12,843 bases of DNA, taken from assembly GCA_002421475.1 (NCBI GenBank), contig DIJW01000161.1, positions 1 through 12,843 on the forward strand, read 5' to 3'. Origin of the DNA: Thiomicrospira sp. UBA5634 (lineage in GTDB: Bacteria > Pseudomonadota > Gammaproteobacteria > Thiomicrospirales > Thiomicrospiraceae). This document shows positions 6,283 to 12,843 of this stretch, one piece after another (position 1 is the stretch's first letter; each line of letters opens with the position of its first letter). The translations under genes and the position numbers were made by a program. Under the pieces are notes generated by a model. That model ran no database searches. It was not told the origin of the DNA and was given only the letters and a program-made list of their open reading frames with translations.

Positions 6283-7476
6283 TTAGCCGGCTGCACTGGC
6301 TTGCGCGACTTCTTGCATAGATTCAAAATAAATCGCTCTGTGGAACTGTGTGACATCTTGATGATGCTGTGCTTCAAAACGTTTGGCGATATTTAACGCC
6401 TTACCAATCTCACCCACCTCATTCAGAATGCCTTCACTCAAATGCTCTTCCAGCGGTAACTTTTCTAACGCCGATGGCAAGTCGACTTTTAAAATCACAT
6501 CCAATAACGAAAACAGCCCGGCGAGGTAAAAACTATCAGGACTTTTTAGCCTTTCTTTTTCGGCATATTTGCGCATAAATGCCGCTCGCATTAAAGCCAT
6601 ATTAAAGACCTCCGGTACCACATCGGTGGCCTTGGTCATGGATAACATCGCTGCCCAAGACTGTACACGTTTTAATCCAAACAACACCACAACTTCGCTT
6701 AAATTGACAAATCGAGGCATTTTAGCGGTACGGTATTGCTTGGCAATCGTCATCATCTTATGCGACAACGCAACATCGGTTTCAATCACCTCAACCAGCT
6801 GTTCTAATGGGATATTCGGATTAACAATTTTTTCCATCAAGCGCAATAAACTGAGTTGTCCCACGCCTAATTTTTGTCCGCTAATAATTTCCGGTTTCGC
6901 AAAATAATAACCTTGGAAATAATCTGCACCTGCCTCGGCGGCGTGTTGAAATTGGTCACGCGTTTCAACACGTTCCGCCAAAATTTTGCAATGTGCCATT
7001 TTTTTGACGCTTTGAAACAAAGGTTGAATATTTTCTAGCTTAACGCCCTGAATATCGAACTTGATAATATCGGCCAGCTGAATAAATGGGATAAACTTCT
7101 TTTTAAATACAAAGTCATCCAGCGCAATAATATAGCCATTATTTTTTAATTCTCGCAGAGTGCGCACCACTTCTTCAGTCGGTTCTACATCTTCCAAAAC
7201 TTCAATCACCACGTGATCTTTAGCAAAACAGAATTTATCTATACCGGAAAAATAGGCCTGCGGAAAATTGATAAATGCTTTTTTATTGCCAACTAACTGA
7301 TCTAAACCTATCCCCATCATTGAGTTATCGAGCACTTCTGCTGTGGCGGAATTCGCCGACTCTATGATGGCCACATTCGGTTGATAACCACCGCGAAATA
7401 ACAGTTCATAACCGAACAAACTACCAGTTCGATCCATGATTGGTTGACGCCCCACAAAGAACTTAATGTCATCCAT
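6283..7476 (-). CDS. EAL-HDOD signalling protein (YuxH/CdgJ type)
   Basis: A 397-residue cytosolic two-domain regulator. The N-terminal EAL-like domain (about 4-195) shows FFVGRQPIMD, ELLFR (24-28, in place of EALLR), IEVLEDV (91-97), DDF (120-122), IKFDI (128-132), AERVET (167-172; AEGVET in active enzymes) and FQGYYFAKP (187-195). The C-terminal HDOD domain (about 200-390), an HD-like fold without the metal-binding His-Asp pairs, follows. Members of this type such as CdgJ affect motility and biofilm, often without phosphodiesterase activity, so c-di-GMP cleavage is uncertain here. An in-frame TTG at 7491 extends the frame, but the ATG at 7476 has GGAGGG about 8 bases upstream and gives the family's N-terminus. 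It lies upstream of hsp20 on the same strand, with a 127-base gap containing hsp20's own promoter. Confidence 0.88.
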   Translation of the reverse strand: MDDIKFFVGRQPIMDRTGSLFGYELLFRGGYQPNVAIIESANSATAEVLDNSMMGIGLDQLVGNKKAFINFPQAYFSGIDKFCFAKDHVVIEVLEDVEPTEEVVRTLRELKNNGYIIALDDFVFKKKFIPFIQLADIIKFDIQGVKLENIQPLFQSVKKMAHCKILAERVETRDQFQHAAEAGADYFQGYYFAKPEIISGQKLGVGQLSLLRLMEKIVNPNIPLEQLVEVIETDVALSHKMMTIAKQYRTAKMPRFVNLSEVVVLFGLKRVQSWAAMLSMTKATDVVPEVFNMALMRAAFMRKYAEKERLKSPDSFYLAGLFSLLDVILKVDLPSALEKLPLEEHLSEGILNEVGEIGKALNIAKRFEAQHHQDVTQFHRAIYFESMQEVAQASAAG

Positions 7477-7620
7477 CGCACAACCCTCCAATACTTAACA
7501 GGATTGTATCATTTATACTTAATGTTTACTAAGTTCGTTATTGACAATTATCGTAAATAATTACAATCACTTAAGAGGGATAAATAATTAAGTTTTCAGG
7601 GCTTAAACCTGTCATGCGCT

Positions 7621-7890
7621 CTAAGGTTTAAGGGGCGGCTCGTCGGCCGGACAAGTTACACAACCCAATGTCTTTTTATGAAAAATGCGCTGATACAACA
7701 TCACCAACACCAGTGTCAGCAATACACTTAATAAAATCAAAGGCCAAAACGCTGGAATCATTTCCCAACCGATCGCCAAAGTGATTTGGCTATGCGCATC
7801 CAACTTTTCCACTAAATGCCAGCTCGACAGATGACTGTCTAAATAAAACAGCAACAACCCAATCGCCACCAATAACATCACAATACACAT
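7621..7890 (-). CDS. 89-residue two-segment membrane protein, third gene of the mcrBC operon
   Basis: I do not recognise a family. The protein begins directly with a hydrophobic stretch (MCIVMLLVAIGLLLFYL, 1-17). It has a polar loop (18-46) and then a second membrane segment (47-68, FWPLILLSVLLTLVLVMLY). It ends in a basic RIFHKK turn and a tail with a Cys pair (CVTC, 77-80) and PADEPPLKP. The charge pattern suggests both ends are cytoplasmic and the loop periplasmic. Its ATG directly follows the mcrC stop (TAAATG), and AGGAG lies 8 bases before it inside the end of mcrC, so translation is almost certainly coupled. That linkage suggests a role tied to McrBC, such as membrane tethering or an effector, or it may be a passenger. 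Function unknown. Confidence 0.8.
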   Translation of the reverse strand: MCIVMLLVAIGLLLFYLDSHLSSWHLVEKLDAHSQITLAIGWEMIPAFWPLILLSVLLTLVLVMLYQRIFHKKTLGCVTCPADEPPLKP

Positions 7891-9186
7891 TTATTCCTCT
7901 CCTAAGATATCCAGCAACCAGGCCTGGTTGTTAGATTGTGGTTGTTCATTATCCAAATCAAACGGCAACACACTTAGCGTTAAGTTGCTATCCAATTGAA
8001 ATGGCACAAGTGGTTGATTAAACTCCGTCCATTTTGGGTAAATTAACGCTAGTTTACCTTGGCGATTTTTTAGTAACTTATGCCCATAAGCAAACAGTTG
8101 ATACATATCCGCTTGGGCGATACCGGCTTTTCCATCTGCTAGGGTTTGGTCAAGCAACTTCCATTTAGTATCGAGCACTGCTACGCACTCATCGTCGTTA
8201 AATGTTGCTAAATCCGGGTGTAGTTGAAACATCGACTTGCCGTTTTGTGTCGCTAAATACTGGGCGGTTGATTGGGTTTTAAGTTGGTAATCTCTGGGTA
8301 AACAATGCCGAATTTGTCCAGCGACATAGGCTTCAAATAATTTATCCATCGGTAATAAAAACGAAATACCGGCATGATGATTAGCGGTAGCAAACGGACT
8401 GTACTGGCTTAAAATTAGCTTTAGCCAAGGCAGTAAGTTTTGATAATACTGCATATCGCGGCTGGTTCGCCAAGCCTGCAAGTCTTGGCTGATATGCCGC
8501 GACTCGGGCACGTCATCAAACGCGAAGCGTAATTCACGCGCCAACCTTTGATTGGGTAAATACTGACTCCACTTGGTAACTAAAATCAATGCCGAGTGAA
8601 TGAGGCGGTTTTCTGCCCGATTATCGCTAAACAGATCATATTCAATACAAAACTGCGTTTGTTTAGCGGGCGACTGACGCAGTTGTCGAGCAGTTTGCAG
8701 CTGACCTTTTAAAAACCGCTCTTGCGCCTCAATTCGCTGGTAATCTTTGCGAATGCCTTTGCGTACCACCTGCGCTAAATCTTGCAAAAAGCGGCCAATC
8801 AGCACTTCCGGCAAGGGTTGATTGAGCGTGTCAATTAACGCATCGGTGGATTCAATAAAGGGTAAGACTTTCGCCGCTTTCAGCATTCGCAATAACAGCT
8901 TGCGACTGTCCACCAGGCCTGGTGCATCAAACGTTGGCGCATGTTTGGGTAAAATTTCAATTTGCACACCGTCGGGTGTCGCAATCACTCCAACAAAACC
9001 GTGTACCTTAAGTGTATGGCCGTTCACAAAACTTAAATAACGATGCGCTTTATCCGACGACTGCGCGATTTCAGATAGGAACAACCAGGCCTGGTGAGTA
9101 ACTTCAATCTGATCAAAACTGGTTTGCGCATTGTGTTGAGCGCGAACAATCCGCCCCCATTCGCGCACTACCAACTGAGTTAGCAT
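7891..9186 (-). CDS. mcrC: McrC, nuclease subunit of a McrBC-type modification-dependent restriction system
   Basis: McrC supplies the PD-(D/E)xK nuclease and stimulates the McrB GTPase; the complex cuts DNA carrying modified cytosine. The 431-residue protein has an N-terminal McrB-contacting region (about 1-150; GVIATPDGVQIEILPKHA at 66-83). A helical middle follows with YDLFSDNRAENRLI (183-196), typical of McrC. The nuclease core is at the C-terminal third: HPDLATF (Asp325), VLDTKWK (Asp339, Lys341) and DMYQLFAYG (360-368). All catalytic residues appear intact. The ATG directly follows the mcrB stop (TAGATG) with AGGGTG upstream, so the genes are coupled. Three copies of the CCAGGCCTGG palindrome lie inside it, the densest in any gene here. 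Confidence 0.93.
   Translation of the reverse strand: MLTQLVVREWGRIVRAQHNAQTSFDQIEVTHQAWLFLSEIAQSSDKAHRYLSFVNGHTLKVHGFVGVIATPDGVQIEILPKHAPTFDAPGLVDSRKLLLRMLKAAKVLPFIESTDALIDTLNQPLPEVLIGRFLQDLAQVVRKGIRKDYQRIEAQERFLKGQLQTARQLRQSPAKQTQFCIEYDLFSDNRAENRLIHSALILVTKWSQYLPNQRLARELRFAFDDVPESRHISQDLQAWRTSRDMQYYQNLLPWLKLILSQYSPFATANHHAGISFLLPMDKLFEAYVAGQIRHCLPRDYQLKTQSTAQYLATQNGKSMFQLHPDLATFNDDECVAVLDTKWKLLDQTLADGKAGIAQADMYQLFAYGHKLLKNRQGKLALIYPKWTEFNQPLVPFQLDSNLTLSVLPFDLDNEQPQSNNQAWLLDILGEE
7915..7930. repeat. iterated palindrome copy 7 (16 bp, in mcrC)
   Basis: CAACCAGGCCTGGTTG, perfect over 16 bases, with A/T instead of C/G at the outer variable position. Encodes Asn-Gln-Ala-Trp-Leu near the McrC C-terminus. 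Confidence 0.95.
8911..8924. repeat. iterated palindrome copy 8 (14 bp, in mcrC)
   Basis: CACCAGGCCTGGTG, perfect over 14 bases, encoding Ala-Pro-Gly-Leu-Val at McrC residues 88-92. Confidence 0.95.
9084..9095. repeat. iterated palindrome copy 9 (12 bp, in mcrC)
   Basis: ACCAGGCCTGGT, perfect over 12 bases, encoding His-Gln-Ala-Trp near McrC residue 31. It lies only 160 bases from copy 8. Confidence 0.93.
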
Positions 9187-11130
9187 CTAAACACCCTGAT
9201 AAATTGCTTGAAAGGCTTGTGCATTTAAGTCATCTAGATTTTTGCGCTGAAACTTTTCGTTCGGCGCGTCAGTGTCGGTAAACAAATTGGTAAAGCTTTG
9301 ACGCTGATAAAAGTTATCCGCACTCGCCCCCAAAACCCAACGGATTTTTTGCCAATCGTCATAAAAGTATTCTTCCAGCAACGGCAAGATTTTATTTTTA
9401 AAGGCATGGCGCAAATCATTAAGGGTTTGCAGATTCATTAAAAACGCATGACCCAAGGTGTGTTCACGGTCGTATAAGGCTTCAATGCGCTGGTTCATCA
9501 CCTCCAACATTTTACGAACGTTTACGCCCTCTAAATCCTCAAGGACCAGGCCTGGTAATGGCATCATTTCAATAAAATCAAACCGACGGCGTAAAGCGGT
9601 ATCCATTAATGCCAAAGAACGGTCTGCGGTGTTCATTGTACCGATAATATACAGATTTTTCGGCACACTAAACGTCTCTTTGGAATAAGGTAACGTAACC
9701 TCAATCGCCTCGGCACTGCCTTCGCGTTTGCTGGGTTCAATCAGCGTAATCAACTCGCCAAAAATCCGCGAAATATTACCGCGATTGATTTCGTCGATAA
9801 TGAGTACGTGGGGCTTTAGATAAACGACATCAGCTTGACTACTTAGCTCAGAAGGTACACTGAACTCCCTAAATGCATTGACGAGGCTCAAGTAGTAAGT
9901 ATCTTCCTGACGAGTATATTTGTACTTGTTAATAAAAATTTGTTCGTGGACTTCTCGTGCGCTTTGAAATGGATAATCAGACTGAAATACCCGCTTTAAC
10001 TCCTCAACCTTTAACTGAACTTCTCCACCACTAAATGTTGAATCTGGAGACTCAATCGTTAAACGCTCATCATCAGTGTTAATAATTTTAAACTCGGTTC
10101 CTTTTTTCTTTTTAAACGCCACTTCAGATTCAATTGCGTGGGTTATAAAATCGTCATAACGCTTATCCAAGTTGAAGTCTTCAACGAGTTGATTGATAGA
10201 CTTCTGGCTATCCTCTAAGTTTTTTGATGCTAATTTTGCAATGCGCTTAAACACGCCACTTTCAACCTGATAGCTGATTTTACCGTCTTGGGTTTTGGCT
10301 TGAATGCCTTCAACAAAATCCTCATAGCTAAAACTTTGGTGGAAGGTAACAAACTCGACTTGTCCGGGATAAAGTGATTTCAACTCTTGAATGGAACCAG
10401 GCCTGGTGATGTCCACTGGATTGCCTTCATTTAAAATCTGCCAAGCTAAATCCACCGTATTAAATGTTTTACCCGTACCTGGCGGGCCATAAAGAACTTG
10501 GTTAAGTGAAAAGCTAACGGCACCATATTTTCCTTTTGGCTCTTGAATAGTGGGGACTTTCATCAATTCGTGCTTAGCCACGTTGTACAAGTCAAGTAAC
10601 TCGAATAAGTCTCGCTCTAACAAGTCATCCCTGGGAATCTGATCTTGTTGGTAAAACTTTGCCGTAATATTTGGTGATTCATAACCTAATCCACTAGAAG
10701 TATTTGAATCTAGCTTTATACTCTCGTCACCCCAGCTTCTAATTGCATCGCTATTTCTTACCCTTGCCCGCAATGCTTCCCTTTCTGATTCAACAGTGTC
10801 CGTTGTGCCTTGATTTAAAGATAAATAAACACCTGAACCATCAGGTTTGAACAAGTAAACAGGATAAAAGCCTCTTTGTGCTGAATCTGTTATTTCCAGA
10901 TCGAATATAGCCGCCCATACAACATCTGCCCAATTACCTGATCCAGGACTTGCTTTCACACTGTATCGTAAACCTGCGGCCTTTAATGACTGATATTTTT
11001 CTACAAGCTGGATAAGTTCATTTTTTAAATTTGTTCTTATTTTTTGTGCGACAGGATGCTGGCTAAATTGTTGATGTCTTGCCGCAGGAAAAGATTTACA
11101 AATATCTTCCAATAACGTCTTCAAACCCAT
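9187..11130 (-). CDS. mcrB: McrB-type AAA+ GTPase with DUF3578/MrcB-like N-terminal domain
   Basis: The motor and specificity subunit of the McrBC system, 647 residues. The N-terminal domain (about 1-190) resembles the MrcB-like DUF3578 module (VKASPGSGNWADVVWAAIFD at 58-77, VYLSLNQGTT at 101-110). It is not the short DNA-binding domain of Escherichia coli McrB, so the modification it reads may differ. The AAA+ core has Walker A GPPGTGKT (215-222), Walker B LIIDE (443-447) followed by INRGN, the McrB signature MNTADRS (499-505) and RRRFDF (514-519). A large insert (about 302-435) separates the Walker motifs and looks AT-richer than the core. GGAG lies 5 bases before the ATG. A TAGAAT box at 11162-11167 (minus strand) is a possible -10 for the operon. 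Two palindrome copies lie in the core-encoding parts. Confidence 0.92.
   Translation of the reverse strand: MGLKTLLEDICKSFPAARHQQFSQHPVAQKIRTNLKNELIQLVEKYQSLKAAGLRYSVKASPGSGNWADVVWAAIFDLEITDSAQRGFYPVYLFKPDGSGVYLSLNQGTTDTVESEREALRARVRNSDAIRSWGDESIKLDSNTSSGLGYESPNITAKFYQQDQIPRDDLLERDLFELLDLYNVAKHELMKVPTIQEPKGKYGAVSFSLNQVLYGPPGTGKTFNTVDLAWQILNEGNPVDITRPGSIQELKSLYPGQVEFVTFHQSFSYEDFVEGIQAKTQDGKISYQVESGVFKRIAKLASKNLEDSQKSINQLVEDFNLDKRYDDFITHAIESEVAFKKKKGTEFKIINTDDERLTIESPDSTFSGGEVQLKVEELKRVFQSDYPFQSAREVHEQIFINKYKYTRQEDTYYLSLVNAFREFSVPSELSSQADVVYLKPHVLIIDEINRGNISRIFGELITLIEPSKREGSAEAIEVTLPYSKETFSVPKNLYIIGTMNTADRSLALMDTALRRRFDFIEMMPLPGLVLEDLEGVNVRKMLEVMNQRIEALYDREHTLGHAFLMNLQTLNDLRHAFKNKILPLLEEYFYDDWQKIRWVLGASADNFYQRQSFTNLFTDTDAPNEKFQRKNLDDLNAQAFQAIYQGV
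9545..9556. repeat. iterated palindrome copy 10 (12 bp, in mcrB)
   Basis: ACCAGGCCTGGT, perfect over 12 bases, encoding Leu-Pro-Gly-Leu-Val after the McrB RRRFDF motif. Confidence 0.93.
10396..10407. repeat. iterated palindrome copy 11 (12 bp, in mcrB)
   Basis: ACCAGGCCTGGT, perfect over 12 bases, encoding Thr-Arg-Pro-Gly through the AGG codon. This is the only copy in the third reading frame. Confidence 0.93.
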
Positions 11131-11246
11131 GACCGCTCCAACCTTTAATTAGTTATCGGTCATTCTACCCAACCAACTTATAAAATGCGAAATTTTGCGC
11201 AGTCCGAACTATGGCCAATTCCTACAGCCATTGAGAACACAGCACA

Positions 11247-11287
11247 ATAAAAAAAACCCAGACGAGGTCAGCACCAGGCCTGGGTTT
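11247..11287 (-). terminator. Rho-independent terminator of cbbO
   Basis: On the minus strand AAACCCAG (11287-11280) pairs with CTGGGTTT (11261-11254), enclosing an 18-base loop and followed by a run of eight T then ATT. It starts 26 bases after the cbbO stop. The upstream arm is part of a CCAGGCCTGG palindrome (11274-11283), so two foldings compete. It insulates the mcrBC operon from cbbO transcription. Confidence 0.8.
11273..11284. repeat. iterated palindrome copy 12 (10 bp core, in the cbbO terminator)
   Basis: ACCAGGCCTGGG, one mismatch to the 12-base consensus, CCAGGCCTGG core perfect. Its right half is one arm of the cbbO terminator stem. Confidence 0.9.
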
Positions 11288-11312
11288 AAGGTTTTTATCT
11301 GTAGTGAAACGA

Positions 11313-12843
11313 TTATTTCGTCAGGGCGATAAAAATTTCCGGCAGTTTTTGCGGTAAGGTTTCGAGCTTATCAATCACGCTGTAGTGATTGCCAAATATG
11401 TCGGCGACATATTCATCCGCTTTCGGGTCCATATTAATGCAATAACTGTAAATGCCTTTTTGCGCCAGTTCGGACACGGCTTTTTTAGTGTCTTGAATCA
11501 GTACTTGCGGGTCTTTAGAGTCAATGTCTGCCGGTTCGCCGTCAGTCAAAATCAACAGCAGTTTTTTCTCGGTTTTTTGCAATTCCAAGTAATGCCCTGC
11601 ATGGCGCATCGCCGCACCCATGCGGGTGGAGTATTGCGCTTTCATGCCGGCGATACGCTGTTTGACTTCATCACCCCAGTGTTCACTCCAACCTTTAATG
11701 AGGTGATAACGCACATCATGGCGGGTATCGGAGTGGAATCCGGCGATGGCAAATTTATCGCCCAGTAACTCGACCGTAAACGACATAATCGCTAAGGCTT
11801 CCTCGCTCAACTCCAGCAGGGTTTGATTGCTATTGGCGACCATTTGATTCAATGACTGCGACATATCCACCAGCAACATCACCGAAATCGAACGACCGTC
11901 GGTAGTGTGGCTATAGTTAATGCGCGGATCAGGGTTAGAGCCACTTTTGTAATCTAAAATGGAACGCAGTGCGACATCTAAATCCAGCTCCGAGCCTTCT
12001 TCTTGGAAACGAATACGTTTTTTGTTTTGCGGACGCAACATTTCAACCAGACGTTTAATGCGTTTAATCAATGAATCATGTTTGGTCAATAACTTATCCA
12101 CTTTGCCAGCATCACCGGATGGATTTAAACGCTCATACACTGCGCACCAATCCGGTCGATAGGACTCGGATAAATAATCCCATTCGTCATAGTGACGCGG
12201 TGGCAAGCCATCTTCGAGGGTTGGTGCTTCGTCGGACTGGTATTCGTTTTTAATCACTTCATCGGCTTCATCATATTCTTCGTGATGAATCCATAAACAA
12301 CGGTTGTCGTCGCGATACGAAATGTCGGTATGGGCGAAATACACATCCGGCAAACTGTCGGTCATTAAGCGGGTTTTCACATAATAGGATGCGCCAAGTT
12401 CTTGCATATCTTTAATGCTGGATTGCTCACCTTTTTCCGCCAACAGTGCATTAAAACGCTCGACATGCTGACGAATTACGTCGTCTTCGGCATCAAAGCT
12501 TTCGTCAATCAAGGCGCGCGATAAACGTGTAGCGCGATAACGTAAACACGCCATTTTTTCGCTGTCGCAATCGCCTTTTGGCGGAATAGGATGTAAACCT
12601 AACCACAGCTTTTTTAAGCCGGGATAACGTTGCATTGCTAAACGCTCAACTCGCGCATCTTCGAAAGTCGAAATAAATAACTGCATGTGTGGCGCAAAGT
12701 TATCGGCCAGCAACTGACTCGACCATTGTTTGTGTGCCAACATGTGCGCTAAGGCGGCGCGATAACGATCAATGCCACTGATGTCGCCGAGGTCATCATA
12801 CACATCCGGCAAACGCATAGCTTGTTCGTCAATATAAGGCATC
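11313..12843 (-). CDS. cbbO: CbbO/NorD-type von Willebrand factor A protein, C-terminal 510 codons (5' end outside the window)
   Basis: CbbO works with the AAA+ protein CbbQ as a Rubisco activase; NorD is the denitrification relative with NorQ. The visible 509 residues include a helical region (DRYRAALAHMLAHKQW, 25-40; STFEDARVERLAMQRYPGL, 58-76). The C-terminal VWA domain (about 318-509) has a MIDAS site DMSQS (326-330), Thr406 in STRMGAAMRHA, and LTDGEPADID (432-441). The acidic stretch around 180-220 is typical of this family. The open frame reaches the window edge without a fixed start; family length is about 700-780 residues. Its own terminator follows the stop. Choosing cbbO over norD rests on resemblance and on rpe nearby; finding cbbQ or Rubisco genes to the right would settle it. 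Confidence 0.78.
   Translation of the reverse strand, partial: MPYIDEQAMRLPDVYDDLGDISGIDRYRAALAHMLAHKQWSSQLLADNFAPHMQLFISTFEDARVERLAMQRYPGLKKLWLGLHPIPPKGDCDSEKMACLRYRATRLSRALIDESFDAEDDVIRQHVERFNALLAEKGEQSSIKDMQELGASYYVKTRLMTDSLPDVYFAHTDISYRDDNRCLWIHHEEYDEADEVIKNEYQSDEAPTLEDGLPPRHYDEWDYLSESYRPDWCAVYERLNPSGDAGKVDKLLTKHDSLIKRIKRLVEMLRPQNKKRIRFQEEGSELDLDVALRSILDYKSGSNPDPRINYSHTTDGRSISVMLLVDMSQSLNQMVANSNQTLLELSEEALAIMSFTVELLGDKFAIAGFHSDTRHDVRYHLIKGWSEHWGDEVKQRIAGMKAQYSTRMGAAMRHAGHYLELQKTEKKLLLILTDGEPADIDSKDPQVLIQDTKKAVSELAQKGIYSYCINMDPKADEYVADIFGNHYSVIDKLETLPQKLPEIFIALTK

Noticed and set aside
7254..7259. AGGCCT in the EAL-HDOD gene as a further palindrome copy
   Set aside because: The flanks are T and GC rather than CC and GG; only the 6-base centre is present, which is not significant.
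7561..7620. Terminator after the small membrane protein gene (CAGG/CCTG arms)
   Set aside because: Only a 4-base stem with a poor T-run; not convincing.
11385..11768. Rightward 127-codon open frame inside cbbO
   Set aside because: Antisense to the conserved VWA domain; explained by the codon pattern of cbbO.

Overview
The window looks like chromosomal DNA of a gammaproteobacterium. The Rpe N-terminus, the long-form PurC and the PA2779/PA2778 gene pair all fit that class. Rpe near one end and a CbbO/NorD-type von Willebrand protein at the other suggest a Calvin-cycle autotroph, perhaps a sulfur oxidiser of the Thiomicrospira/Hydrogenovibrio group. That last assignment is inference. The sequence is densely coding, about 92%. 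No gene-free stretch exceeds 300 bases; the longest gaps are about 140 to 190 bases. I saw no rRNA, tRNA, CRISPR array or insertion sequence.

Layout. Rpe starts at 400 and runs leftwards off the window. A divergent rightward set follows: a PsiE-like membrane protein, purC and bioD (the last two overlap as TAATG). A leftward two-gene unit comes next: a PA2779-like envelope protein and a PA2778-like C39-type cysteine peptidase lipoprotein. This pair also overlaps by one base, and a terminator-like UUCG hairpin lies inside the start of the peptidase gene. Then come metY (rightward), a strong bidirectional terminator, and leftward an Hsp20 chaperone with a heat-shock-type promoter and an EAL-HDOD signalling protein. 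The right-hand part is a leftward McrB-McrC restriction operon with a tightly attached 89-residue membrane protein. Last is the 3' two thirds of cbbO with its own terminator.

The most striking feature is not a gene. A palindrome with core CCAGGCCTGG recurs across the whole window: ten perfect 10-base copies and two near-copies. Chance would give about 0.01 perfect copies. It occurs inside genes in all three reading frames. It is also enriched just after stop codons, where the palindrome can reach 18 bases. It behaves like a highly iterated palindrome (compare HIP1 of cyanobacteria) or an uptake-type signal, and it implies a dedicated reader, a methylase or another genome-wide process.

How the genes relate. 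Most neighbours are unrelated housekeeping functions (pentose/Calvin cycle, purine, biotin, methionine, proteostasis). The McrBC operon is the accessory element. Its C5-methylcytosine targeting may be relevant to the palindrome, whose GGCC centre would become an R-m5C site if methylated.
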